Below the pieces are notes generated by a model, which was not told the origin of the DNA, searched no databases, and saw only the letters and a program-made list of their open reading frames with translations. Below are positions 1 to 8,621 of a DNA stretch of 64,000 nt, one piece after another. This stretch comes from Acinetobacter marinus (GTDB lineage: Bacteria > Pseudomonadota > Gammaproteobacteria > Pseudomonadales > Moraxellaceae). The stretch is from assembly GCF_900096915.1 (NCBI RefSeq), contig NZ_FMYK01000011.1, positions 1 to 64,000 of the forward strand. Direction: 5' to 3'. How positions within the stretch are numbered: position 1 is the stretch's first letter; the number at the start of each line of letters is the position of its first letter. A program made the translations under genes and the position numbers.

Positions 1-886
1 GCCCTGAAAATGCCGACCATGGAAAGGATTCATATGCTGCACCTTTAGCTAAAACAGTCTTCAGCTTACCATTCGTGGTTATTTGCAACAGTGCCGTAAT
101 ATCCGCATCACCTTTTTGAGTCGATTCAAGTATTTCATAATAGCGCTTGCGCTTATTCAAGATAATAGGTGACATCGCATATAGACGGATACTCTGTTGA
201 TCCATCTGTGCTAAAGCCAAGTCAATCAGTGTACGTGTAATACGTCCATTACCATCATCAAAAGGGTGGAGTGTCACAAACCATAGGTGAGTAATACCAG
301 CGCGAATCAATGGGTCAAGCAAGGTATCGGTTCTACTCGTATTAAACCACTGGATAAACTCATCCACACGATGTTCTAAACCTTCTCGTGGTGGCGCTTC
401 AAAATGCACAGTAGGGTGATCTATACGGCCAGAGACAACCTGCATCGGTTCATACCCACGTAATTGTCCGATCCTGATACGTTGTATCGTCCAATCAGTT
501 TCATTAAATAACCATTGGTGCCACTGCAATAATCTTTCGACTGATAAGTCTTGTTCAAAGTTATTTAAGGCGTCCAACATGATATTGGCTAAACCATCTG
601 AACGTTCAGAGCTTGGATAGGGTTGCTCCAGCGAGACACCTAGACGTTTTGCCAGAGATGAACGCAGCGAATAAACATTCAGCGTTTCATTCTCAATCGC
701 TGAGGATGAGACCAGATTGGCAATCAGGTTGTCTAGTGTAAGGTATTCTTTTTCAGGGTTATGCTGGCTTTGTCCAAGCAGGATTCCAATTTTTTGATGA
801 ATGTGTCTGGTGAGTGGAAGAATACTTTCATCTTTCCATGTAAAGCTTGTCCAGTTCGGCTGTTTCCAAACCCAGTCATCATACAT
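1..886 (-). CDS. Fic family protein, class II, with N-terminal DUF4172-like domain (partial, 3' end outside window)
   Basis: 295 residues are visible and the gene runs off the left edge. The complete Fic motif HPFDDGNGRITR begins at His207, the residue that activates the target hydroxyl in FIC AMP transferases. SSAIEN at residues 61-66 fits the class II inhibitory motif (S/T)xxxE(G/N), whose glutamate folds over the ATP site, so the enzyme is probably autoinhibited. The N-terminus (MYDDWVWKQPNW) resembles the DUF4172 domain that precedes many bacterial Fic proteins. The start at 886 was chosen because the DUF4172-like sequence begins there. It modifies target proteins with AMP by family analogy; the target is unknown. 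A palindrome overlapping the promoter suggests autoregulation. It lies on what looks like the end of an integrated element. Confidence 0.9.
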   Translation of the reverse strand, partial: MYDDWVWKQPNWTSFTWKDESILPLTRHIHQKIGILLGQSQHNPEKEYLTLDNLIANLVSSSAIENETLNVYSLRSSLAKRLGVSLEQPYPSSERSDGLANIMLDALNNFEQDLSVERLLQWHQWLFNETDWTIQRIRIGQLRGYEPMQVVSGRIDHPTVHFEAPPREGLEHRVDEFIQWFNTSRTDTLLDPLIRAGITHLWFVTLHPFDDGNGRITRTLIDLALAQMDQQSIRLYAMSPIILNKRKRYYEILESTQKGDADITALLQITTNGKLKTVLAKGAAYESFPWSAFSG

Positions 887-935
887 ATTTGGTCATCCCC
901 TGAAATAGTGAAGAATAGGAGTGAGTCGATTGCAG

Positions 936-965
936 TGTATATTTGACTCATTGAGTGAGTCAAAT
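936..965 (-). promoter_or_regulatory. Putative Fic-gene promoter overlapped by a perfect palindrome
   Basis: On the minus strand TTGACT (963-958) and TATACA (941-936) are separated by 16 bases, a credible sigma-70 promoter about 50 bases before the Fic start. A perfect inverted repeat with 10-base arms (ATTTGACTCA at 941-950, its complement at 956-965, 5-base spacer) covers the -35 box and spacer. A bound repressor would block RNA polymerase. The regulator is unknown. Confidence 0.4.
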
Positions 966-1070
966 AAATTAATAATTCAGCTCGGAATAAAGACTTTAAC
1001 GATAAGTTTGTGCAATAAATGTTGGGGTCTGTAAATAGTTATATGGAAAGGAAAATGCCTATAGATGTGA

Positions 1071-1295
1071 TTGCAAAGTGTCTTCACGGCTGAGGTAGCT
1101 GAGTTTTACTTAGAACATAAAACAGGGATTTCTTCATTGCTTAGCTACATATCGGCGACTACTTCGCTTACAAGTTTAGTTATCTAGCGTGAACACTCGA
1201 CTGATCCTGATCGAGCCAAGATAGAGATGGGAATTCAGTACATAAGCCGACAAATTCCTGATCTTCTTCAGACCACAAAAATACTAAAAGTATAG
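1071..1295 (+). pseudogene. Possible decayed ORF inside the element end
   Basis: From 1071 to the TAG at 1293-1295 one frame reads protein-like (for example TAEVAEFYLEHKTGIS, then REHSTDPDRAKIEMG) but is cut by an in-frame TAG at 1185-1187 and has no start codon with a ribosome binding site. The family is not recognised. The rest of 887-1622 is AT-rich and shows no other gene. This may be chance; confidence is low. Confidence 0.2.
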
Positions 1296-1622
1296 GATTG
1301 ATTGTTTATTAACATTAGTAAATTTCCATACTTTTAACTCAAGTGTTCAGATTATTTTTAATCCGCCTCTTTTTGAAAATTCAGTTTAGCACAGAGAAGA
1401 GTTTTCCTTATTTTGGAGGAGAATTTATCAGTGACGATTTTTCTATTTTTAAAAATGTGGATGATTATTGTTGAATTTTTCGAAAAATAAAAGTGACCAA
1501 ATTTAATCTCAGAACGATATTTAAAATGATCTCTGAATGCTTGCTTTTCCTAAATGTATTGATATACAATGATTTCAGATAATGTCACTTAATGAAATTT
1601 ATTATAAAAAAGTGGGTGACTT

Positions 1623-1667
<45 letters not shown>

Positions 1668-1673
1668 AATTCT

Positions 1674-1706
1674 AAAAGCCTCAATCAATAGATTGGGGCT
1701 TTTTTT
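1674..1706 (+). terminator. Rho-independent terminator following the tRNA-Gly fragment
   Basis: AAAGCCTCAATC and GATTGGGGCTTT pair around an AATA loop (one wobble pair) and are followed by a T run. It starts 7 bases after the encoded CCA and is probably the original tRNA-Gly operon terminator, which places the host/element junction inside the tRNA fragment. Confidence 0.7.
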
Positions 1707-1749
1707 ATGTCAGTACGATGTTGCATCTACAGTTATGCGCTTTCTTTAG

Positions 1750-2814
1750 TTATACAATATTTTCAGTATAAATCTGTTGGGTTGTTTCGACCTGCTCTGC
1801 TTTTATTTTCTTATCAATTAACCATCTGAATTGTGAAAGTGCAGAATCAACACTCAAGGCTTTCATGGGGTGTGATGGATTGAGCATAATATTGCGTTGT
1901 TGCCCTAATATCATTTCCTTATCTTCATTAAATGCCTGAATGATGCCGTTATATATTGCATCGGATACTGCGTGATCATCCAGTGCGAAGTCACGTGCTT
2001 GCCCAAAAAAGTAATGTGTCGAGTGCTCCGTTTCTGGGGTGAGTGCTTGTGCGCTTTTGAATGAAATGGCATTGGCTGGTTTTTCCTCATAGCTTCCTGT
2101 GCCAGTCGGGTACATCCCTGCATCCATCAGTAAGATACTTGGAATTAAAAAATCATAATACATCCAGCGATCTACCTTAGTATTCTCATCATAGCCTGCA
2201 TGCTGTTTGGAATAGCCTGGCGCTTCGGTATTGTTGACCATTTTCTCTAAGCGTAAGCCATCGTCATTGCGTGTAACTTTGGGGAGAACACTGGCATAGT
2301 CTGGTGAGCCACCCAGTGTTGTTGGATGTAAAAATGGCAGATGAGAAAAATCGAGTAAATTGTCTGCGATCAGCAAATAGTTTACAGGATAATGCATGTG
2401 ACCATTTGGCTTGTACGCCCAATCTGGATGGTCATACCAAAAGATATCTGGAATGAGATTTGGATCAGCCAAATTTTCATCTCCCATCCAAATCCAGATC
2501 CACTGATTCTTTTCCACCACGGGAAAAGTCTGAACGGACATTTTGGGAAGTCTTGTTTGTGCTGGAGCGCTAATGCATTGTCCATTTTTATCAAAGATTA
2601 AACCATGATAATTGCACTGAATGCAGTCATTGACTTTTTTACCTAAAGACAGTGGCGCTAGGCGATGACAACAGCGATCGATCATCGCTCTGACGATATG
2701 TTCTGAATCACGCCAAAATAGAACAGGCGTGTTTAAAATGGTGCGGGAAAATAAATCCTCAGCACCGACTTCATCCGTCCAAGCAGCCACATACCAACAA
2801 TTTTTGACAAACAT
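1750..2814 (-). CDS. Rieske aromatic ring-hydroxylating/demethylating oxygenase, VanA-like
   Basis: 354 residues, the usual size for vanillate O-demethylase oxygenase subunits. The Rieske [2Fe-2S] ligands are Cys48-x-His50 and Cys67-x2-His70. The mononuclear iron site is D155-x2-H158-x4-H163 (DFSHLPFLH). The start at 2814 (MFVKNCWYVAAW) is preceded by AAGGA at 8 bases, better than the upstream ATG at 2868. Enzymes of this family O-demethylate or hydroxylate aromatic acids in the cytoplasm with electrons from a VanB-type ferredoxin reductase. No reductase gene is adjacent, so it must borrow one. It is transcribed divergently from a LysR regulator that probably controls it. The actual substrate cannot be read from sequence. 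Confidence 0.88.
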   Translation of the reverse strand: MFVKNCWYVAAWTDEVGAEDLFSRTILNTPVLFWRDSEHIVRAMIDRCCHRLAPLSLGKKVNDCIQCNYHGLIFDKNGQCISAPAQTRLPKMSVQTFPVVEKNQWIWIWMGDENLADPNLIPDIFWYDHPDWAYKPNGHMHYPVNYLLIADNLLDFSHLPFLHPTTLGGSPDYASVLPKVTRNDDGLRLEKMVNNTEAPGYSKQHAGYDENTKVDRWMYYDFLIPSILLMDAGMYPTGTGSYEEKPANAISFKSAQALTPETEHSTHYFFGQARDFALDDHAVSDAIYNGIIQAFNEDKEMILGQQRNIMLNPSHPMKALSVDSALSQFRWLIDKKIKAEQVETTQQIYTENIV

Positions 2815-2849
2815 ATTCAATATCCTTATCCATGGGTATCTATCGAGCA

Positions 2850-3031
2850 TCATTTTCAGCGAAGCCAATCGAAAGCGAGCCGCTGATGCGATAGATCCTT
2901 ACACTGACGTCATGTTGCGTATAGCCTTGCGGCACGATTAGCCTGACGCTTTGTATGAAAATCCTGAATGGTTATACTATGAAAAGGGCTACACCTTAGC
3001 AATTCAATGGGGTAATAGGCGTCATGATTGA
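2850..3031 (+). pseudogene. Possible remnant coding sequence between the oxygenase and lysR genes
   Basis: One plus-strand frame reads protein-like across this intergenic space, with ANRKRAADAIDPYTDVM before an in-frame TAG (2939-2941) and DALYENPEWLYYEKGYTLA after it. It ends with a TGA (3029-3031) that overlaps the lysR start. There is no start codon of its own. It may be the tail of a lost gene or chance. The same DNA must also hold the divergent promoters. Confidence 0.2.
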
Positions 3032-3971
3032 AATCGATAATCAAAAAATGGATTTGAATTTGCTGTTTGTGTTTTATGAAATATATAAATTTCAAAGTGT
3101 CAGTAAGGCGGCGTTAAGTCTGAATCTGTCACAGTCTGCGGTAAGTCACTCTTTAAAGAAGCTCCGACATGTATTTTCAGATGAGTTATTCATTCGCAAT
3201 GGCAATAAAATATCTGCCACGATCAAAGCCCATAAAATTTTCAATCAACTTGATCCGCTGATTGATTTGTTAAGGGAAAGTATTTATCAAACCATCGATT
3301 TTCAGCCTGAAACGTCGACAAGAACATTTAAGATTGCCATGATGGATATTACCGAAATCATCATGCTGCCTCGAGTTTTAAATTATTTGTTAAAACATAA
3401 ATATCAGCTATCCGTTCAAGTGGTGAGCTCCAATGCAGATACGTTGTATCAGGATTTAAATGAAGGGAAGATCGATATTGTCGTGGGTAGTTTTAATGAC
3501 ATTCATCCAGATCTTTATCGTAAGCGACTGTTTGAACATGAATTTGTGGTGATTGAACATGCAAAAAATGATCACGGCACGCATGCGGAGCTCAGCCAAG
3601 CGCAATTTCTACAAAGGCAACACATTGTGGTTTGTTCCAGCTCAGATGCGACCTTTTCAAAAATGGCGTTAGAACCATTTGGACTCAAAAGGATGCATCT
3701 TTTAGAAATTAATAACTATTTACCTCTACCGTGGTTATTATTTGAAAATGATTGTATTGCAACGATTCCACAAGGATTGTCGAAAATATTATCAACCAAT
3801 ATGAAGCTGAATACTTATGCGCTGAATTGGTTTGCCAATGAGTTTTCTGTGGACATGATTTGGTCAGCAAGAGTGAATAAAGACCCTGCGATTTTTTGGC
3901 TGGTTAATTTAATCTATGATCTGATGGTCGATGTGCGTAATAAAAAAGGCGATTATCAAAATATTTTTTAA
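3024..3971 (+). CDS. LysR-type transcriptional regulator
   Basis: 315 residues, the normal LysR length. The N-terminal winged helix-turn-helix is clear (MDLNLLFVFYEIYKFQSVSK, then ALSLNLSQSAVSHSLKKLR at about residues 31-50), followed by a two-lobed periplasmic-binding-like effector domain (residues about 95-300). The family usually activates a divergent gene on binding a pathway metabolite, so the VanA-like oxygenase at 2814 is the likely target and an aromatic compound the likely effector; this is inferred from position. An internal ATG at 3048 would also give a complete DNA-binding domain. Confidence 0.88.
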   Translation: MIEIDNQKMDLNLLFVFYEIYKFQSVSKAALSLNLSQSAVSHSLKKLRHVFSDELFIRNGNKISATIKAHKIFNQLDPLIDLLRESIYQTIDFQPETSTRTFKIAMMDITEIIMLPRVLNYLLKHKYQLSVQVVSSNADTLYQDLNEGKIDIVVGSFNDIHPDLYRKRLFEHEFVVIEHAKNDHGTHAELSQAQFLQRQHIVVCSSSDATFSKMALEPFGLKRMHLLEINNYLPLPWLLFENDCIATIPQGLSKILSTNMKLNTYALNWFANEFSVDMIWSARVNKDPAIFWLVNLIYDLMVDVRNKKGDYQNIF

Positions 3972-4084
3972 TCTTGTTTATTTTGTTTGTTCTGCTTAGA
4001 AAAGCCTTCATGATGGGCGAATGAAACGCCCAAGTCACAATGTATGATGTGGATGCATTGCTGATTTAATTTGATGAACTAAAA

Positions 4085-4123
4085 TCGCCTGTTATGGCAT
4101 TTATTAAGACGCATAACAGGCGA
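4085..4123 (-). terminator. Hairpin terminator of the SCP2 gene
   Basis: Twelve-base perfect arms (TCGCCTGTTATG at 4085-4096 and its complement at 4112-4123) with a 15-base loop lie between two convergent genes. On the minus strand the stem is followed by a short T run (4084-4081). Confidence 0.6.
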
Positions 4124-4131
4124 ATTCGGAA

Positions 4132-4620
4132 TTAGCGCCCTGTTTTTTCTTTTAAAAACTGGCGTGCTTGTTTGATACGCTGTTTCACAGGTTTTGGTAC
4201 TTTTGGCACGACCAATTTAGCGGCTTGATTGAACCACACCAACAACGAAAAATCACCTTCCATCTTGATCTGACCAGACTGCATGCCAGTCATAAATGCA
4301 CTTGGGTCGCCTTTTAATAAGGTTTTTACCGCATATTCACTATCCACGAACTGGATTTTAAAATCAGCGGCTTGAGATGCGCCTGAAGTGCCAGATGCGG
4401 TCGAGACTTTGCCTTGATCGATAATAATCTGGCGAGCCACGCCTTGTTCTGTACCGATTTCAATGCAGAAACGTCGATCATAAATGAGTTCAATAAACTG
4501 TGGGCTGGTACGTGCCAATTGCTTCATGCGGAGCACTAAGCCTGCGATCAATAAATCCAATGGATCGGTGGTGACATCAACCGCAGGGAGCTTAACAACG
4601 GGTAAAGATGATAATTTCAT
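4132..4620 (-). CDS. SCP2 sterol-binding domain protein
   Basis: 162 residues. The middle and C-terminal part (AADFKIQFVDSEYAVKTLLK, then GDPSAFMTGMQSGQIKMEGD) has the typical SCP2 fold signature: a lipid-binding cavity followed by 'G..M..G.I.+.GD'. It probably binds fatty acyl chains or other hydrophobic ligands in the cytoplasm. The basic, proline-rich C-terminus (PKVPKPVKQRIKQARQFLKE) could contact membranes. ATG 4620 is preferred over 4626 because AGGA lies 8 bases before it rather than 2. It is monocistronic, with its own terminator at 4085-4123. Confidence 0.75.
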   Translation of the reverse strand: MKLSSLPVVKLPAVDVTTDPLDLLIAGLVLRMKQLARTSPQFIELIYDRRFCIEIGTEQGVARQIIIDQGKVSTASGTSGASQAADFKIQFVDSEYAVKTLLKGDPSAFMTGMQSGQIKMEGDFSLLVWFNQAAKLVVPKVPKPVKQRIKQARQFLKEKTGR

Positions 4621-4829
4621 CGACATTTTCCTAATCTTTGTATGGTTTTCTCAATAATGCCGATGCTAGCATAATCCAAATCAAAAAAAGATGGCTTTTC
4701 TATATTTTAGTTGTAAGTATTTGGTCAATACAGATGGGATTCGACAGTGCTATTGAAAATCAATTGAAAAAATACAGCAAAAAACACCATGTGCAAATGC
4801 ATCACCATTTGCACAATGTTTGGACAAAT

Positions 4830-5144
4830 TCAGTCGTCGTATACAGGCGTATGCTCTATATATTTGACCTTGGTGTCCGTTAGTCGAGCCAAACGGCGAT
4901 CATTCATGGCGATAATGACTGTAAAAGCCACCAAGCAGACCATCATGGCACTGACATAACCATAGAGTAGTGGCATGTCGAATACACTTTGAATGCCTGC
5001 TCGAAGCAATTCTAACCCGCCCCAAAACACCATGCCTGCGCACATAAACACAAGCCAATAGCGATAGCGGGAAAATGCGATGAGCAATACAGCCAAGCCA
5101 ACCAATGATCCCCCGATAATTGTGGCTACATTTAATGCAAACAT
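4830..5144 (-). CDS. Small integral membrane protein of unknown function
   Basis: 104 residues with three predicted transmembrane segments: about 4-24 (ALNVATIIGGSLVGLAVLLI), 31-50 (YWLVFMCAGMVFWGGLELL) and 60-80 (LLYGYVSAMMVCLVAFTVII). A polar tail ends HTPVYDD. The start at 5144 follows GGAGAG at 5 bases. No family was recognised. Conserved small membrane proteins like this are common in Acinetobacter. Confidence 0.65.
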   Translation of the reverse strand: MFALNVATIIGGSLVGLAVLLIAFSRYRYWLVFMCAGMVFWGGLELLRAGIQSVFDMPLLYGYVSAMMVCLVAFTVIIAMNDRRLARLTDTKVKYIEHTPVYDD

Positions 5145-5589
5145 TAAAACTCTCCTACCAAATAGACACTGGCTTACAGCGTCCAATGAATTGATCTTCG
5201 AATTTAGAATAGAACAACGTGGTGAGATCAATTTTCATACACATACCGTTGTGTACTTAAATTGATTATGCAATTTTTTTGCGGAAAAAAAAGCCCTTGA
5301 ACGCATTGCTGCGACACAGTGTGACGCTGTATATTTTTAGTTCGATGTAGGGTGATGCATCAAGTATGCTGGATACTATATGTTGTGTGGGTTTGATTTA
5401 TTACAGATTACGCTGATCGCTAAAGATGTTCTCACAAATTATTTTTTAATGACAAATTTGTAATATTTAAATATCTGATTTATATCATTATTTCACTTTA
5501 ATCACGTTGTAATTACAAAAGTAATACAGCCGATATGCAGTGCTTAATTTACGACCCATACATACTAGATGTAGTGGGTCGTAGTCTAT
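5145..5589. other. Intergenic region without recognisable gene
   Basis: An AT-rich gap of about 445 bases. It holds two short palindromes (ACAAATTTGT at 5452-5461 and TTGTAATTACAA at 5507-5518) and an inverted repeat with 9-base arms (TACGACCCA at 5548-5556 and TGGGTCGTA at about 5576-5584) just beyond the serB stop, which may act as its terminator although no T run follows. No RNA gene is visible. Confidence 0.35.
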
Positions 5590-6822
5590 TTATGCACGGT
5601 ATAAATCTTTGTCATGCAGACCCAAAAGATAGAGAATCCCGTCTAATCCAACACTGGAAATGGCTTGATTGGCATTTTCACGCACCAATGGCTTCGCACG
5701 AAATGCCACGCCAAGACCTGCAAGGGACAGCATCGGCAAGTCATTGGCACCGTCACCAACGGCGATCACTTGCTCGGTGGAAATGCCGAGTTTCTCTGCC
5801 ATTTGTTCAAGCAGTAGCGCTTTGCGGGCACCATCGACGATGTCGCCTTTGACGATACCTGTGACTACACCATTTTCCACATCCAAAATATTGGCATGGA
5901 CTTCATCAATGCCAAGTTTTTGTTGTAGATATTCAGCGAAATATTGAAAACCACCAGACAAAATTGCCGTTTTATAACCCAGCGATTTTAAAGTGGAGAT
6001 GAGGCGCTGTGCGCCATCGGTAATGGTGAGACGTTCAGCAATTTTTGGTAAGACACTGGCATCTAAGCCTTTGAGCAAAGCCACTCGAGCACGGAAGCTC
6101 TGCTGAAAATCCAGTTCACCTTGCATGGCACGCTCAGTAATCTCGGCAACTTGCGCACCCACACCTGCTTCCAGTGCCAATTCATCGATCACTTCTTGGG
6201 TGATCAAGGTTGAATCCATATCAAAGCAGACGAGACGACGATTTCGACGATAGACATTGTCCTCTTGTACGGCGATGTCCATATTGTGCGCAGCACTCAT
6301 CAACATGCAGGCAGAGCGCATCGCTTGTGCATCGAGCATTTGACCGCTGAGCCCAAATTGAATACAGGCGACATTTTCATGCGCTGGCTGATCGACGCTA
6401 TTTGATGGCAACTCTAAACGACCAGATAGACGCGTCACGGTTTCGATATTAAAGCCTTGATCTGATACGATTTTGGTCACGGATTGTAGGTGTGACGCAG
6501 TCAACTCAGGCGCAAGCGCTGTGACGATATATTTGGTGCGACCGCCTTCTGCGACCCATTGTTGGTATTCGCTGGCAGGAATCGGTTTAAAACGAACAGT
6601 TAAACCGATCTCTTGTGCCAAGATCAAAATCTCTTTCATCGCCAAAGCGGTTGCAGTTTGATCTTCGGAGCTAACCACGATACCTAAGGTCAATTGATTG
6701 TGGATCACGGCTTGACCAACATCAAGAATCTGCAAACTATGTACAGACAATACTTGCATAAGTCGGGTAAACTGATTAGGTTGGTCAGGTCCTAAAAAGG
6801 ATATAAGAATGATTTCTTGCAT
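5590..6822 (-). CDS. serB: Phosphoserine phosphatase SerB
   Basis: 410 residues. The N-terminus carries two ACT-like regulatory domains (about 1-90 and 95-180), followed by the HAD hydrolase core with DMDSTLI (nucleophile Asp201, acid/base Asp203), the conserved lysine region and GDGANDLPML near residue 355. It dephosphorylates L-phosphoserine in the last step of serine synthesis, in the cytoplasm. The long ACT-bearing form is typical of Pseudomonas, Acinetobacter and mycobacteria; E. coli SerB is shorter. It is transcribed divergently from a ytjB-like gene, an arrangement also known from enterobacteria (serB-smp). The ATG at 6822 has only a weak ribosome binding site. Confidence 0.95.
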   Translation of the reverse strand: MQEIILISFLGPDQPNQFTRLMQVLSVHSLQILDVGQAVIHNQLTLGIVVSSEDQTATALAMKEILILAQEIGLTVRFKPIPASEYQQWVAEGGRTKYIVTALAPELTASHLQSVTKIVSDQGFNIETVTRLSGRLELPSNSVDQPAHENVACIQFGLSGQMLDAQAMRSACMLMSAAHNMDIAVQEDNVYRRNRRLVCFDMDSTLITQEVIDELALEAGVGAQVAEITERAMQGELDFQQSFRARVALLKGLDASVLPKIAERLTITDGAQRLISTLKSLGYKTAILSGGFQYFAEYLQQKLGIDEVHANILDVENGVVTGIVKGDIVDGARKALLLEQMAEKLGISTEQVIAVGDGANDLPMLSLAGLGVAFRAKPLVRENANQAISSVGLDGILYLLGLHDKDLYRA

Positions 6823-7011
6823 GCGCTTTTGCTAATGGGGCTAATCTAAGACTGGCTAGAATGATAATCTATAGTCATGACATTTTAAAAGCACTACATC
6901 GTTAACCTTGCTCGATGTACCATGATGTACACGATTTCGCATTGGCTTTGTGTGAGGTTTTAAATTGTCTTTGACTAAAAATTTGCAACGAATGGCTTTG
7001 GAAGTTTTAAC

Positions 7012-8307
7012 TTGAATGCACCTCGACAAGGGCTTTTTGCAAGCCTGCTGATCCTCAGTTTTATTTTGCACGGTATTCTTATCGTGGTCGCAACCAATTA
7101 TTTTTTAAAGGATAATCGTGCAATTCAAGGCGAGTTGTTGACTCGTCAGCTAGTTGCCGATAGTGCCGCAGAGCTTGCACCGCCAAATACTGTGGCATTG
7201 GCATTGCTGACTTCACGCTATGCCACCAACCCAAGCATTGCCTCATTACGTGTCTTGGATCAAAACGATCAAGTCTTGGCGACAGCGGGTGCCAATAAAA
7301 CCCGTCAAGGTGATATCTTTGTCCGTGATGCGGTCGTCAATGAGCAAAAAGTTGGGCGCATCGAAGTGACTTTGATCAAACCAAGCGTTGGTGAATTGTT
7401 GCGTAATCAATGGTTGCCACTATTGGTTTCGTTGATTTTACATTTTGGTTTATGGATTGGTTATCGCACCATCGCACGTCCGACACGTTCAGAATTCTTA
7501 AGTAAAATGAAGCGTGAAGCCTTACTCAAGCATGAAATTCAGCGTCTTGCCGAAGCGGTTGAGCATGAAAAGCATCAGGCAAGTCTTGCGATTGCCAAAG
7601 CACAGCAGCTTTATCAGCGTCCGCATGCCGAATTACAAGTGAAAGATCCGTTGCAGCAAACCCAAGATTCTGAGCATATTTATCTGAGTGTGCAACATTA
7701 TGATCCAAAACAACTTTTGGGGACGGTCAATCAAAAAACAGCACAAGATTATTTTTACCTGTGCCAATCATTCTTAAATAAAACTGTTGCCTTGTGTCAA
7801 AAGCATTATCAGCTCAGTGAAACGGATTTGGAAATTATTCAGCCATTTTATGATGATGGTGCATTGGTGCGTGTCAATAAAAAATCTGCCAATGCGATTG
7901 CGGCGATTATCCAAGTGGCGGTGGTCTTTCAGTTGATTTTTGAGGCAGTGTATAAGCGTTTTCGCCATGAAAAGCGCTTTGTTTTGCAAGCTCGCTGTGC
8001 CATTGCTGAAGCTCTGCCAAGCATGCAACTGGCGGCGGACAAATCTGCGATTCGTCTAGCGCAGTATCTACATGCCAAGGAAACAGCGATATATTTGAGC
8101 CGTCCAAGTTTTAAAGATGTGCGTCATTGCTATGAGTTTTTAAATCTGCCAAATCCGTCTAATGCGCTGACCCGTGATGCGGTGCTGCTGCAAGGCATGA
8201 ATAATGACTGTGCGCAAACCGCACAAAAAATGCGTGCCGAAATCTTGCTTGGCCCAAAAGCCCATTTGCAAGATGACAATATCACGCCTCGATCTGATCA
8301 AGCCTAA
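7012..8307 (+). CDS. YtjB/Smp-like membrane protein with extended C-terminus
   Basis: 431 residues starting at a TTG codon; GGAAG lies 7 bases upstream and no in-frame ATG follows an upstream stop, which decides the start. An N-terminal membrane anchor (about 8-28), an extracytoplasmic segment (about 30-125) and a second membrane helix (LLVSLILHFGLWIGY, about 138-152) match the YtjB/Smp (AhpA) layout found next to serB. After that comes a charged helical stretch and about 250 cytoplasmic residues, much longer than the roughly 210-residue enterobacterial protein. Function is not established. Being divergent from serB supports the family assignment more than overall similarity does. Confidence 0.7.
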   Translation: MNAPRQGLFASLLILSFILHGILIVVATNYFLKDNRAIQGELLTRQLVADSAAELAPPNTVALALLTSRYATNPSIASLRVLDQNDQVLATAGANKTRQGDIFVRDAVVNEQKVGRIEVTLIKPSVGELLRNQWLPLLVSLILHFGLWIGYRTIARPTRSEFLSKMKREALLKHEIQRLAEAVEHEKHQASLAIAKAQQLYQRPHAELQVKDPLQQTQDSEHIYLSVQHYDPKQLLGTVNQKTAQDYFYLCQSFLNKTVALCQKHYQLSETDLEIIQPFYDDGALVRVNKKSANAIAAIIQVAVVFQLIFEAVYKRFRHEKRFVLQARCAIAEALPSMQLAADKSAIRLAQYLHAKETAIYLSRPSFKDVRHCYEFLNLPNPSNALTRDAVLLQGMNNDCAQTAQKMRAEILLGPKAHLQDDNITPRSDQA

Positions 8308-8354
8308 TATAATCAGTAGTTTAGTCAGTCGCTTAAAGCATCAGCTGATCAAGC

Positions 8355-8387
8355 AAACCCAGTCACATCCGACTGGGTTTATTTTTT
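8355..8387 (+). terminator. Rho-independent terminator downstream of the ytjB-like gene
   Basis: AACCCAGTC and GACTGGGTT pair around ACATCC and are followed by TATTTTTT. The remaining 230 bases before ribB hold its promoter. I looked for the conserved FMN riboswitch core and did not find it. Confidence 0.85.
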
Positions 8388-8621
8388 CATTCAATCCAGC
8401 CATATCAACGCTCAGCACAGCATCATTCAGCAAAACATTCTCCATAAGAAGATCAGCAAAATCTGTGTGCGACGATTGCAGTCATCGAAAGTACAGCAAT
8501 TTCTTGCAAAAACCGTTAGAATATGGCGCATTTATTCTATTTTGTTTGTTGCATTGAATTTCGCTTGTACTGAAATTTAAATGCTTTTAAACATTCCCAT
8601 CGCTAAACAGGTGTAGCTGTA

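Noticed and set aside
4638..4883. Plus-strand 81-codon frame in the SCP2/membrane-protein gap
   Set aside because: It overlaps the 3' end of the minus-strand gene at 4830, has no ribosome binding site and reads as random AT-rich sequence.
5452..5518. Two short palindromes as operators
   Set aside because: ACAAATTTGT and TTGTAATTACAA are easily expected by chance in AT-rich DNA and no regulator gene is adjacent.
8388..8621. FMN riboswitch upstream of ribB
   Set aside because: The conserved RFN core segments (such as AGGGTGAAATTCCC) are not present.
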